Assembly (NCBI GenBank): GCA_019096065.1 | Contig: JAGUCH010000002.1 | Coordinates: forward strand, 16,628,501-16,692,500 | Direction: 5' to 3' | DNA from: Paracyclopina nana | Taxonomy: Eukaryota; Arthropoda; Copepoda; Cyclopoida; Cyclopettidae | Length of the DNA: 64,000 nucleotides | Shown: piece by piece, positions 10,991 to 22,975 of the stretch | Position numbering within the stretch: the stretch's first letter is position 1 | Layout of the letters: each line of letters begins with the position of its first letter | The notes under the pieces: generated by a model | Databases searched by the model: none | Seen by the model: the letters and a program-made list of their open reading frames with translations, nothing else | Told to the model about the DNA's origin: nothing | Translations under genes and position numbers: made by a program

Positions 10991-13563
10991 TTATTCCTCC
11001 TCCTCATAGTCCTCTTCCTCATCATAGTCCTCGTACTCTTCCTCTTCAAAGTCTGACTTCATGCTCCACAACTCGTGGTATCTGTGGAAGTTGGTGATTG
11101 GCAATCCGAGCTCAAAGTCCTTGGATTCCACATAATAAGCCACATCTCTCATCAAGTCCACAAGAAACTTGATCCTGGCCTCGGTGAGTGGGACAAATTT
11201 GGCTGAGGCTGCGGCCTCAGGCTCAGCCTCGGGAGGTTTTTCCTTGGGAGCTTCATCATTGTTGCAGTACGCCTCCAGTTCATCCGGATTGGTGTTGGCC
11301 ATTCCAATGAGGAGGCCAACAATGAAGCCATACAGAATGTGCTGCTGGAAATCATTAATCACAGAGTGGTAGTTCATGCCAAAAGTGTCTGTGTCAATGC
11401 CAAGCTGGCCGAGCGTGATGCCGAGGGTTTCACAGTAGGTTTCAACCAGTTTGATCAGGTAGAAGCGGCGCACTAGCGAGTCAGCTGTTGTAAACATGAG
11501 CACAGCCAGGTCGCGCGTGACCCGTGTGTAGGTCACGTATTTGCAGTTGACCAGAGCAGCTGAGACTGGAGGCTCGTTCGGGTCACGCTCCTTCACTATT
11601 TTGGCATTCTTCTTCAGATTGGTCACCTCCACATTGGCATCATCTTTGGACCTGCAAGCGGATTGAGCATTGCTCCTACTCAGTGGACCTTTCTATTATA
11701 TTCATATTGTGCATACCGATTCTGGAAGAGGAACTTGTTCTGAGGAAACTTGGAGTTCTTTGGCAGGGACTTTTGCTTTTCGATCTTGGCCGTTTTGAGA
11801 GCTGCCACTGCTGCAGAGCCTTTTTTGGGTGGGGAGGATCCAAGGTCCTTTTTGACCCTCCTCTCACTTTGACTCCTCTGGAGCTTGGCTCCCTCCTTCT
11901 TCTTTGTCTCTGGAGGCTCATAGTTGAACAGAAAGCTTCTGGCCTCAAGAACTCCCAATGCAATTGAATCCAGAGGATGCTCAACGTACTTGGGGTCTTC
12001 CACGTTCTCCTCCATTCTGAGGATGTCATCTGTGCTCATCCGGATGTATTCCAAGGTGTCAATGAGGCAGGACTCCCCCGTGGAGCCCACAGTAGCTTCC
12101 AGTAGCCTTTGGTACATATCCAGAAAGGTTTGCCTGTTCTCCACCAAATGGTTCATGGTCTTCAGCCTCTGAACCAAGAAGGGGAATCTGCAATGGAAAT
12201 GGCCATTAAGAGCAACAGTCGGTCTGGCAGCTCTGCTCGGTTTGTAAACAAAACAAACAACACGTGCGCGTTACCTGTCGAAAAGTCCCATTCTGCCCGT
12301 CAACACTTTATTTTCCCCCTCAATCTCCACATCATCCATGTTTCTCCTTGCTGCCACTTGCTCACTGTGCACAGCAAAGCTGTCAAACATGGCCTTTTTG
12401 TAGGTGAAGGTGACTGCGTGGAATTTGGCCATGGTCTTGACCACAATCTTCAGGTGGGCCAAATTGAGGGGTGGCAAGGATGGGGCATACAACTTCTCCT
12501 CTAGGTTGTCAAGGACCAGCACATTTCTGAGAATGTCAGCTTGGTGGGCAGACTCTTCAAAAATGAACTCTGGAGTGTTGAGCAATTCCTTGTGGCTTAA
12601 CCTGGCACTTTCCAGTCTGCCAGCTGCCTTTTGCTTCACAATGTTGATCAAGTCGCCCATGAGCAGGGAGAAGACCAGCTTTTCATGCCTCAGTAAAGTG
12701 TCAGCTGTCTGATTGATGTCTGACCTGGTCACCTGTGGAGGTTTGGTTAGTCTATTATTGATTGAATTGGTGAAAAGTGGCCAAAAAGTGGCTGGAAGCG
12801 CCGCCTTAGACTCATCTGTTTACACTGTGGGAAAAGCTGGCAGCTGATCAACAATGTTTTCAAACTTGCTGAGAGCTTTCATTTTTATACTATACATACT
12901 ACAAGAGTAGTACTACAGTTTTGAGTATCAGGGTGATGCAGCATTAGCAGTAGCAGAATGCTTAATTGAATAAAAGAAGGCAGGCTTATTTTTGCACCTC
13001 TTTCAAAAGCACAAATCTTGCTTTCAGAAGAAAACACTATTTACTCTAGCTCAGCAAAATTAATTTTTACTTTGTTTTGAATTTGCTCATCTCAGCTTTT
13101 AAGACTTACTTGTAAGAACTATATATATCCATGACAAAAAAAAAAACATATCAAATTCACCATTTTGCAAAGCAAAGGCCAGCAAAGTATAATGCTAGCA
13201 AAAAAACTAAGGCTAATAAGGCTGTTCTCAGCTTTCTCACTTGAAGAGTGGAATGATTTCTCAGTTTTCAAAACAATATGTTTTTTTGACAGCTCTCTAA
13301 ATTACCTTGATCAGCCACTTGAGTTCATGTTCACAGCCTTTGGTGTCCTTGTAGACCAGGTTGATTTTGAAGACATCTGTGGAAGAGTCATAGCTGTTGG
13401 TTGACATTCTCTTCTTCGGATTGATCTCAGCTCTCTCCAAAATGGCGTGAATCCTGGTGTGCTTGCAGTAGGAGGCAAGCAAGTTGTTGACCCAGTCACC
13501 ATCCTTACCACTGACCATATCCATGGTCACCTTGAACCTCTTGCACACATAAATGTACACCAT
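10991..13563 (-). CDS. EcKinase-like (DUF227/CHK-like) protein, probable pseudokinase
   Basis: Four exons (13563-13306, 12732-12275, 12187-11717, 11651-10991) join in perfect phase into 615 residues. The start is the first ATG of exon 1. Residues 1-240 carry family features: a beta-strand ending ELKWLIKV with the presumptive ATP-binding Lys at 86, VLVLDNL at about 157-163, and MAKFHA at about 187-192. Where active members have a catalytic HGD..N and later a DFQ, this protein has GVLEARSFLFNYE (about 317-329) and AALVNCKYV (about 427-435). Both aspartates are therefore apparently absent. A low-complexity Lys/Ser/Pro insert of roughly 70-95 residues lies between them, and the protein ends in an acidic Glu/Asp/Tyr tail. 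EcKinases are linked to ecdysteroid phosphorylation and detoxification in insects (established); a non-catalytic role here is inference. Confidence 0.8.
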
Positions 13564-15194
13564 TTTCCCAGCTGATGCTTCAAGGCCTCATCTCAAAATG
13601 CATGCATTCAAAATGAGCAGTTTTAGGCAGAAAAAGGAGGTTTGAGCCTAAAATAAAACACTTGCTTTCTCCCTCTTCAATTCAGTTGTTGTTCAACAAT
13701 TGCTGTTTTCTTTTCACAGATATGATTATTCAACTACATTTTCAGGCTCTTGTTCACTGTGCAAAGTTAAGCTATTTCCAGCTGCAGAGCTGTGGATTGA
13801 TAGGGTGGGTGTGGGGGCGTGCAGAGCTGGACTGACTACGCAGTTTTGCACTAAATTCTCAGCTCGAGGTCATCTCGAGGCTGCTCAGTTTCAGCTGCAG
13901 AGGTCGGCCCTATACAGCTAGCTGCGAAGTGGGACACACGACTACCTATTTGGACACACCACTCTATTGCTAAGAAAGTTCAGCATAGAAAGCTATCAAT
14001 GTTCAGCCAAAAGCTGCACGAGGGCAAGCCAACAGCAGCAACAGCATACCCTAATTCCTCATACTAAAGAGCTGTCAACAGATAACTCCTGTTTAGTTTA
14101 AAGTTCTGTGTATACGTTAGATGGCGCCACCATATCGAGGGGGCAAAGTGCTACCAGATCACATCTATTATAACTATTATAACAAGAGAAGCGCCACTGG
14201 GCGGGGCTTAAGGGGGTGCGTTTGCAGATCTGCTGCACGCTCCAAAAGAGACTTCAATGGAATTATGGTCGAGGCTGCGTGCATTTGGGCCGAGGCCGAC
14301 TTTTGGTCGCTCATAACTCTGCAACGAGTCCGCTTAGCGAAAATAGTCCAATTTTACATACTGCTTGATTTTGTTAGGGCTATCTTTTATATTTTAAAAA
14401 TATTTCACCAAGTGTTAGCAATTAAATATTAAGTAAACAGAGGCGCCAGATGGCGTTTTCCTTTCTGAGTTCATAAAGCCCGCTGACTGTTTTGTTAGAT
14501 CAGCTGACCGAAACATTAGCAAAATCACGCGTAGCACTTGGCGCGCGCTCGCGTGCAGTGAGAATGCAAGAAGTAGCGCCTCTCTTTCTATACAAGTCTC
14601 TGATCTAGATTGTATTTGCTTAAAGTTCTTTTTGGCTGTTTTGCTAGGAGTATGATGAAAAAGCTAATTCAACTGTAAATCATAAAGAAAAACCTGTCAG
14701 CTGACAATTACCTCAGCTGCTTGTTATTTTTTCCTAGTTGTCTTTTGAGACTTTTCATAAGTATTACAATTATGTAGCTTAAAGATTTTCAACTTCACAT
14801 GCGTTTTGACCAAATTGGTTCTTTTATATCTGAGCAATCTACTTTGAAAGCTTTTTTCTTGTGGCTCTAGTGAGTGTTTGCTCTTGTAGCTCTAGCTGAG
14901 AAATGCTGCTGCGGAAAGCAGAAAATTTGTGGAATTGGTAATTAAGCAGGTCATTATGGAAGTGGAAAATCTCCAACTACTCAGCAGGGAGGAGGAGATT
15001 CAATCAAATTTTCAGCAGCAGACAAGCTTTTGGAGCTTGGCCAACACAATAGGAATTTCTTCAAGTATTTGCAGAAAAAAGATCTTTATTTCAGCACTGA
15101 TTGCAACTCTAGTACTAGCAGTACTTTAAGGAAAGCCCAAGATCATGTAACTCTAGCTGCTTTGCAGACTTCTCCTTGCTTGACCAGATCAGAA
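13564..15194. other. Intergenic, no gene seen
   Basis: Contains short GC-richer patches (13790-13930 and 14120-14300) but no splice-supported or signal-peptide-bearing open frame. AGATGGCG words near 14120 and 14450 hint at decayed family B sequence. Confidence 0.5.
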
Positions 15195-15800
15195 TCAGCT
15201 TTCATTTGAAGTATTTGAAAGTTGGGCATTGCAGGCTGATTCAATGGCCAGTCTCAGCTTTTTCTCAGTGGACTCCATCATCATCAATGGGATCAGCTTG
15301 CACATTCCACTGAGATAAATGCTTCTTTTTGACTCAGCAGTTTTCCCCTGATGCACTGCAGTCATTTTTGTGTCCTGAGCCAATTTACTCAGTGCTGACT
15401 TCTCAGCTTCAATTGTTGTCAGCTGTTGGCTGAGCACCAACAGTTGGACCATTCTCAGCAAATGCTGAGCAATTCTGCCAGGAGTTCTCAGCTTGGCTGA
15501 GTGGTAAACTGAGGCTCTCTCCAGCTGATCCATGGCTTTGTTAGGCTCTTTTTCTTCAGAGGTTGCCTTTAGCAAATGGCCACAAATTCCACTTTTTTTT
15601 GAAGTCTTAATGGTGAGATCTGACTTTTTGGACATCAAATTGCACCACTCTTCAAGGGTGATTTTTGGCCCATTTTGCAATTGTCTGGCCACTTTCATGG
15701 GCCCAATTCCAATTCCTTCCAAATGTGGAGAAAAAGTCAAAATTGCTCTTGAAAATGCAGCTGGAGGCAAAAGTGAGGCTAGAAAAAATATTGCCAGCAT
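15195..15800 (-). CDS. Secreted protein of unknown function
   Basis: A single-exon frame of 201 residues from an ATG at 15800 to TGA at 15195. The N-terminus MLAIFFLASLLPPAAFS is a good signal peptide. The body is mostly helical, Lys/Ser/Leu-rich, with four widely spaced cysteines and an N-glycosylation-type SNTS near the end. No family is recognised. It lies 154 bp from the next minus-strand secreted gene, so the two may be a local pair. Confidence 0.6.
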   Translation of the reverse strand: MLAIFFLASLLPPAAFSRAILTFSPHLEGIGIGPMKVARQLQNGPKITLEEWCNLMSKKSDLTIKTSKKSGICGHLLKATSEEKEPNKAMDQLERASVYHSAKLRTPGRIAQHLLRMVQLLVLSQQLTTIEAEKSALSKLAQDTKMTAVHQGKTAESKRSIYLSGMCKLIPLMMMESTEKKLRLAIESACNAQLSNTSNES

Positions 15801-15954
15801 TTCGAACGGCCAACCTTCACAACAAAGACAGCCGCAAAAATGGACTGCAAATTAAATTGCTCACTGGCGTCTTCAGAGGTCAAGAAGACAAGCTTCTTTT
15901 GAACTTTCCCGCCAAATGCAAATCGGTCAAAGGTGGAACAATGTATACAATCAT

Positions 15955-17337
15955 TTATTTTTTGGGCACTTGAGGTACAATTCGCACAAATCCTGAAGGA
16001 ATCAGCTGCGTTTGAAGCTTGATTTGGTTTTTGGTACTCTGCAGAATGATGCCAATGGAGTTGAGCACTCTTGGTGAGCAAGCTTCTCCTCCAAGCCATT
16101 GAAGTCCATAGCATCCATTTCTCTCAAAGCAAAACGTTGGTGGAGTTGGGGTTGCTTTGTCACTTTGGCAGCAGCTGAAAAAGCAATTTTTCATTGCATA
16201 AAAAAGCTCAGAAAATGACATAGCAATAGAGATCCAAATCGTAACATTTTGCCGCCATCTAGCGGAAAAATATGGCAAAAACTGGGACTGAACAAACTAA
16301 GTTTATTTTAAAAAATACGAGAAGTGTTATGAATGGTTGTAGTAATTATTGTTGATTGTCAATCTACATTTAGTTTAAGATTTTTCTAAAAAGTCAAAAA
16401 TGTGCCCAGAAAAAGCCAATTTTGCCCATAAGGATTGCATGTTATGCACACATCAACCTGAGGGCTACTGTAACCCAGAAAAAATTGCCCACCCAAAATA
16501 TATACATATTCTGAAAGCTTATGCTATGGGGGTTTGTTTGGCGGTAATTTTAATATCATGGCCTAGCGCTTCCCATAACATAAAATTTTAAAAAACTTCT
16601 AGCGCCGAAAGTATGGACTAAGTCAGATTTTACGTCTTAAAGTACCCCCACTAAAATTGCACGATCTATGTTTCTTCATTTCATAAGAAAATTGCTAGGA
16701 TGCCCTGGAATCGAGATGTAGCGGTGGCAGTTCTCTTTATTGTCAAATGGCATGAATTCAATATCTCTTCATCAGCGGCCGATCTGACCAATATATCTCG
16801 ATTCCAGGGCATCCTAGCGATTTTCTTATGAAGTAAAGAAAGATAGATCTTGCCATTTTAGTGGGGGTATTTTAACAGGAAAAATTCGACCAAGTCAATG
16901 CTTTTGGCGCAAGAAGTTTTTTTAAATTTTATGTTATGGGAAGCGCTAGGCCAGGATTTTAAAATTACTACCAAATGAACCCCCAGAGCATTAGCTTTCA
17001 GAATATGTACATATTTTGGGTGGGCAATTTTTTCTGGGTTACAGTAGCCCTCAGGTTGATGTGAATATATGGTTATTATTTAGATCTCTATGAGCAATTT
17101 CAGTCATATTTTTATTTTTCCAAGTTCCGGCTTCTTAACCAAAGTGTTGTTCATCTTAAGATGTTTTATTTTGAATTTGCCATTTTATGGGGGAAAAATA
17201 CCAATATAATTTCACCTCCAAATAGCTCTTTCACAAGGGTTCAGCCTCACATATGCCAAGCTGTCCAATTGGTCTTCAGTGAATTGTGCTTGCACAGCTC
17301 CAAAAACGAGGAAAATGACTGAGTACAAATGCTTCAT
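15955..17337 (-). CDS. Small secreted six-cysteine protein
   Basis: Two exons, 17337-17216 and 16174-15955, join at a GTGAAA donor and a TTTTTCAG acceptor in phase 2 to give 113 residues. Residues 1-17 are a signal peptide (MKHLYSVIFLVFGAVQA). The mature part has the cysteine pattern NPCERAIWSCC, then CFERNGCYG, then GEAC, that is C-x6-CC-x12-C-x5-C-x9-C. This resembles small secreted CC...CFE..GC proteins I associate with insects, but I cannot name the family. The intron contains the 615-bp palindrome (16449-17063). Confidence 0.7.
16449..17063. mobile_element. 615-bp near-perfect palindrome (hairpin MITE)
   Basis: Opens with CACATCAACCTGAGGGCTAC and closes with the reverse complement. Arms of about 280 bp match with few differences, including the central arm text GGAATCGAGAT against ATCTCGATTCC, around a short loop near 16720-16790. 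It sits inside the intron of the six-cysteine protein gene. No other copy occurs in the window. Confidence 0.8.
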
Positions 17338-17544
17338 TATTTGTGGCTTGCTCCTTCTTTCTGCGTGCTTGCAGGGGAACGATTGGCTGTAAACTGGCTT
17401 CAAAATGTCTGATATGTGCTGAAAAACGCCGCGCTTCGTAACTTGAATGAACTCACTTCCTCCATTGCGCTATAAGATTGCCCTCAAGATATGAATCACA
17501 TTTTCAACGTTTTCATGCTAGCCCCTTTTTAATTTTTTCATTCT

Positions 17545-18085
17545 TTTGGTCAGTGGCGGGACAAACTTTTTCGATAGATGGCGCTTTTCAAGCAAGTATT
17601 TTTGAAAAAACTGAAGTACGCCAAACTTGTCACGTGATTGGCAGCGGCAATTTGATTGGCTGATGAATGGAGCCAGGCTAGAAAAATTTGGTTTCAACGA
17701 TGAAAATCTTGGAAATTTGCGTGAGACGTATCTTGTTTTATGGCTTGAAAGGGTGCCATTTTGTTTGTTGATTATGCCATATTTTTGAAGTTTTCGACTT
17801 AAGCGTTTACAAAGCCAGACAATTGCCAATTTATGATCATTATTGTAAATGTACTTGCTCAAGTTGACAGGCTAGATGGCGCTGCAAATCTAGCAACTTT
17901 TATGGCTTGAAAGGGTGCCATTTTGTATGTTGATTATGCCATATTATTGAAGTTTTCGACATAAGCGCTAACAAAGCCAAACAATTTCCAATTTTTGATC
18001 GCCTATGTAGTGCAGCCATGTCAAATGTACTTGCTCAAGTTGTTGGGCTAGATGGCGCTGCGAATCTAGCGACTTTTCGCCTTTG
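17545..18085 (+). repeat. Transposon family B, copy 3 with internal duplication
   Basis: Carries the left TTCGATAGATGGCGCTTTTC block and the right CTAGATGGCGCTGCGAATCT block. The segment from TTTTATGGCTTGAAAGGGTG to the right block occurs twice (about 17735-17895 and 17899-18065). It has no coding capacity. Confidence 0.7.
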
Positions 18086-18796
18086 GCTGAATCAACATTT
18101 ATTGTTAGCTTGCTATCTTAAGCCAGTTTCCCCGGTGACTTATTATCGCATTTTTGACCTAAAAAATATCTTCAAATTGTGGCGCCACTGAGAAAAACAT
18201 GGGTGCATTTTAAAAGGGCTTGTCAGTTTATGGTGGAAAAAACTACTAGGATTTTTTAGGCCACAGAATGGGCGTGAATAAATCTTGGAAACTGTGTTAC
18301 TTTTTGCGGGCTTCTTTGAAGTTGCAGTGAGTAAAAATTCCATGATTCACTATAGTATTTCTAGTTTTTTTCTCAATGTAAACAGGAGAGCAAAAACTTG
18401 CTAAAAAATGAGTTTTAATCAGCCATAAAATCCTTGGCAAAAATAATACATAACTTGAAGCATGTTACATGAAATATGTAAATGGTGTGTTATAGGACTC
18501 TCTGTATTCTACTACATAACGAATTAGGCTAGAAAAGTAATTTTACCGTTTGTGAACCAAGCATTCATGCTTGACATGATTGCACTTTCTGCGTTGGGGA
18601 ATCCCAGGCAAGTTTCAGTGTTTCATGACGTCAAAGAAACTCTTGAAAAATGACTCCTTTTCTGCTTCATAAAATGACAAAATTACACCTCATACTTTAG
18701 GTTAAAGGGTTAACCTATTCAATCTAAAAAAATTAAGCGATTACACATCTAATTAGAATTTAAAGAACCCCATGAGGATTCCAGTTTTGATAATAA
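18086..18796. other. Intergenic, no gene seen
   Basis: AT-rich; no supported gene, RNA or repeat structure found by eye. Confidence 0.5.
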
Positions 18797-19689
18797 CCCA
18801 ACCAGAAATTTTCCCAAGTTTTCTGAAAGTAATTCTAATGTATTAGTACTCCTTCATTTTACCCTAGTTGAGTTTATGTCATTATGTAACATTAACTGCC
18901 TTACCGCCTAAGTAAAAAAAAATCGAAGGCGAAACTGCAAATTGGTGTTTCCAATTTTACTTAGGCGTCAAGGCAGTTAATGTAACAATACAGCATTAAT
19001 GTCCTGTTCATGTATGCCCCAAACTCCTTATGAAAATGCACGAAAACACCTCAAAGAAAGGAGAAAAATTGTCTTATGACAAGCGCCAGCTGATGCTAAA
19101 AAAATCAGAACGACTTTAAGCCAACTTGACAGTAAACAAATCTAATTTTGGCTATTAAGCACTCCATATTTTAGCCATTTTGAGCAAAATCAATAGTTAA
19201 ATTTCAACTCTTATCAAAGAAACGTTAAGAAAGCTAGTTTGTTTTGAAAAAAGCTGAAAACCATGAGACAAAATAGCAAAAATGGCCATTCAAAACGCTG
19301 CTCGGCCCCAAGCTGAACTCGTAGAGTAGCAGTCAGCAACAGATTCACTTTTCCTTAAGACAATTTTTTTTATATACTGTAATACGATTTCCTCGTGTTA
19401 TAATTCAGTTTACCGATCCGACTCAGCTCTTTTATGTCACATTTCTTTCTAAGCAATTTGGGGGATATTATAGTTATTTATTTCGAGCTGGGGCACGTAA
19501 AGTAAGGTCATTAAATAGCTGAGCGAGGATTTTAAAATGGGAAAACTCGAGTACAGCTTTACTAGCCCGAGCCTGCGAGGGCTGTAATTGTACGAGCCCT
19601 GGAATCAAATTTGAGGGATTTTAAGCAATTTAATGCCCCTCATATTCCATGGAAGTAATCCAAATTCCAAAGAAGTTGTAAAAAAGAGA

Positions 19690-19765
19690 GGACCACCCAA
19701 GATTCGAACCTTAGACAGTTGGATTAGCATTCCAATGCTCTAACCACTGAGCTATGGAAACATCT
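19690..19765 (-). tRNA. tRNA-like segment (degenerate)
   Basis: On the minus strand it carries an A-box-like ATAGCTCAGTGGTTAGAGC, an anticodon arm TTGGAATGCTAATCCAA and a B-box GGTTCGAATCT. The acceptor stem does not pair, so this is a tRNA-derived or decayed copy rather than a working gene. Confidence 0.45.
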
Positions 19766-19839
19766 TGAAGATTGGATGCTATGTAAAGGACTTTAACCAT
19801 AACTTAAGCCAGATAAAGAAATAAAAAAAGTTACGGAAT

Positions 19840-19910
19840 GACTGGGGTTTGAACCCTAGACTGCTGAATCAAGAGCCAAGCACTCTAACCATTGTACCAT
19901 AGAAGCACCT
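19840..19910 (-). tRNA. Second tRNA-like segment (degenerate)
   Basis: On the minus strand it has TATGGTACAATGGTTAGAGT and a B-box GGGTTCAAACCCC. The anticodon stem is irregular and the acceptor arms do not pair. It is about 90 bp from the first tRNA-like segment within the same mobile element. Confidence 0.4.
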
Positions 19911-20627
19911 CTGCAAAAAAAAACTTAAAAGTCTATTTTATTGCTCCCAAACCACGGGATGCTAGCTCATGAGAGCCAGTGACATTCACATAGCAACTAA
20001 AAACCGAGCAGTATTTTCTAGGGCACGGAGCAGCCCGGTAACTTCATTAAAACACTCAAAAATCGTATTACAGAATATAAAATTGTATATTTTGAGCTAG
20101 GGCACGTAAAGTAGGGTCATTAAATAGCTGACCTCGGATTTTAAAATGGAAAAACACTCGTACAATTACAGCCCTCGCAGGCTCGGGCTAGTAAAGCTGT
20201 ACTCGAGTTTTCCCATTTTAAAATCCTTGCTCAGCTATTTAATGACCCTACTTTACGTGCCCCAGCTCGAAATAAATAACTACAATACCTTAAGGCATTC
20301 TTAATACATGAACAGGGCATAACTCTTTGTAGTTAAAATGAACAAGTTTTACTAAGCGTCATTTTCTTGGGTATGAGAGCTCTGAATTTTCTCAAGTTTT
20401 CTAAAAGAAATTGTAAAATGTAATTACTCCATGTTTTACCCATGTTGAGTTTATGTCGCTTTTGTAACATTAACCGACTTACCAGCTTTGTAAAAAAAAT
20501 CAAAGGCGAATCTGCATAATGGTATTTTCAATTGTACTTAGGCGTCAAGGCAGTTAAATGTTACAAAACGACATTAACTCGCTGTTGATAAAATATAGTA
20601 CAAGTTTTGCTCAGAATTTCTGGTTGG

Positions 20628-21416
20628 GAATCTGGCACATTTCACCACATTTTGGCCCCGAAAAAAATAGTCCAAAGATTTTTGTTTTTGGAATTAAAGC
20701 AAGGATGAGGCCTAGATGAAAAACATGCGAGAGATGTCACATAAAATGAGTCCTTTTTTGAATACTTCCTATTTCCTCCTGCTGTGTGCCCATTTGTTGC
20801 AGCAGCAGTCTTTTTACATCCGGAAATCTGATATCTTTTTAGCTTAAGAGCAACAATTGGAATATTATCAATTCAGCCCATTTTGGAATTGAAAGGAAGA
20901 AGCTCGTAAATCTAATTCATGGCTTGACTGAGTACAAAATGCTAAAAAAAAATAAAAAATGAACTGAAGTTTTTTTTAAATATTGCATTCATCATGTTTT
21001 TCATGGAAATAATTTTCATCAATTTTTTTGCCACAAAAATGAACTTGAGCAATGATATCTATGCGATTATCAATGTTTTGGCTGGGCTTTTAAAGTAGCT
21101 GCATTAACTACGTGATCATGAAAATTATCTTTTGCACAGTCACTCCATATAGTTTTACGGAAGCAAAAATGGATTTTCGGCTTTAAAAGTCATGCTCAAG
21201 TAGACCTTGCATGCAACACATCCACGAGCACAGATTCAAGTCGGCAAAAAACCAAATATTTTTTTGCCGCGAACTCAAACGACTTTGCAAATTTGATATT
21301 AGATCAGCGGTGCGCACTCAAAAAAATGGCCAAAAAAACTGCATTGAGCAAAATCATTTGCAGCACTCGAAAATGTCAAGGAAAAGTACATTTTTTGACG
21401 AAAAGCATATATTTTC
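20628..21416. other. Intergenic, no gene seen
   Basis: AT-rich, with no supported gene. The last seven bases, TATTTTC, are the left direct repeat of the following foldback-like element. Confidence 0.5.
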
Positions 21417-21539
21417 AGGCTAAGACTGCACAGCCAGCTTACAGATGCAAGCAAAACTTATATAGGTACTGCATGGACATGAGAACATAGAGCTGTAACT
21501 AACTGTGAGAAAAGATTATTTGAGATTAATGTACACAGC

Positions 21540-22805
21540 GCGATCATTGTGAACAACGCGAACATTGTGAACAATGGGACCATAGTGAACAATGGGACCA
21601 TAGTGCACAATGCGATCATTGTGCACAATGCGACCAATGTGAACAATGCAATCATTGTGCACAACGCGATCCTTGTGCACAATGTGAACAACGCGATCAT
21701 TGTGCACACCGCGATCAATGTGCACAACACGATCATTGTGCACACCGCGATCATTGTGCACAACGCGATCATTGTGCACAACGCGACCATTGTGCACAAC
21801 GCGACCATTGTGCACAACGTGACCATGGTGCACAACGCGACCATTGTGCACAATGCGACCATTGTGCATGATGCGACCATTGTGCACGACGCGACCCTTG
21901 TGCACGACGCGACCATTGTGCACAACGCGACGACGCGACCATTGTGCACAACGCATCCATTGTGCACAATGCGATCATTGTGCACAACGCGATCATTGTG
22001 CACAACGCGATCATTGTGCACAACGCGATCATTGTGCACAACGCGATCATTGTGCACATCGCGATCATTGTGCACAATGTGAACAACGCTATCATTGTGC
22101 ACAATGCGACCAATGTGAACAATGTGACCGTTGTGCACAATGCGATCATTGTGCACACTGCGATCATTGTGCACACTGCGATCATTGTGCACAACGTGAA
22201 CATTGTGAACAACGCGATCATTGTGCACAATGCGATCATTGCGCACAACGCGATCATTGTGCACAACGCGACCATTGTGCACAACGCGATCATTGTGCAC
22301 AAAGGGACCAATGTGAACAATGTGATCATAGTGCACAATGCGATCATTGTGCACAAGGCGATCATAGTGCACAACGCCATCATTGTGCACAACGCGATCA
22401 TTGTGCACAATGCGACCAATGTGAACAATGTGACCATAGTGCACAACGCGATCATTGTGCACAATGTGATCATTGTGCACAATGTGATCATTGTGCACAA
22501 TGTGATCATTGTGAACAACACGATCATTGTGCACAACGCGATCATTGTGCACAATGCGACCAATACGACCAATGTGACCATAGTGCACAATGCGAACATT
22601 GTGCACAACGCGATCATTGTGCACAATGTGAACAATGCAACCAATGTGAACAACGCGATCATTGTGCACAACGCGATCATTGTGCACAATGCAATCATTG
22701 TGCACAACGCGATCATTGTGCACAATGGGACCAATGTGAACAGTGTGACCATAATGCACAATGCGATCATTGTGCACAACGCGATCATTGTGCACAACGC
22801 GACCA
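21540..22805 (+). repeat. 18-bp minisatellite, left arm
   Basis: About 70 units of ATTGTGCACAACGCGATC and variants (GACCAATGTGAACAATGT, for example). The unit contains the dyad TTGTGCACAA. Because 18 is a multiple of three and few variants contain stops, all frames stay open; these are not proteins. Confidence 0.95.
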
Positions 22806-22975
22806 ATGGTTTTCAAATCGGACAACTCAGCGCTGGGATATTGGTGTTACAATTTGAGCCTGGTCCAAGTTTGCGCTGGTTTTTTCTCCTGCCTAGAGTC
22901 AGAATGCTGAGTTGGCTATGAAGCACAAAGTGGCTCAGTTTTATATGCAGTTTTAGGATATGATAGTATCTATTT

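Larger units (their letters stand above)
19377..20285. mobile_element. Family H element with tRNA-like modules, copy 1
   Basis: Begins CTGTAATACGAT, with its inverted match ATCGTATTACAG at 20062-20073. This is followed by a 200-bp hairpin whose arms read GGGCACGTAAAGTAGGGTCA and its complement. Two minus-strand tRNA-like segments lie inside. The element at 26879-27445 has the same ends, the same interior phrase (GTGACATTCRCATAGCAACT) and the same downstream hairpin motif, but only one tRNA-like segment. Confidence 0.65.
19001..20318. mobile_element. Family E element, copy 1, containing family H
   Basis: Ends GTCCTGTTCATGTAT and ATACATGAACAGGGC are inverted and match the ends at 42610-43092 and 43097-43307. 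Flanks are TTA/TAA-like, as in PIF/Harbinger elements (inference). It encloses the tRNA-bearing family H element and has no transposase frame. Confidence 0.65.
18797..20627. repeat. Two family A copies split by nested insertions
   Basis: A family A copy starts with CCCAACCAGAAATT at 18797. It is interrupted by the family E element (19001-20318), resumes at 20319, and runs into a further family A copy ending TTTCTGGTTGGG at 20627. The order of insertion is therefore A first, then E. Confidence 0.7.

Noticed and set aside
15532-15973. Plus-strand frames of ~100 residues
   Set aside because: Antisense to the signal-peptide-bearing gene at 15195-15800 and the neighbouring exon.
21540-22805. CRISPR-like array
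   Set aside because: Contiguous tandem units without unique spacers, in a eukaryotic genome.
21458-22921. Long open frames (up to ~455 residues) across the left 18-bp array on both strands
   Set aside because: An 18-bp repeat keeps any stop-free frame open in all copies; the products are six-residue repeats with no start context, signal or splice sites.
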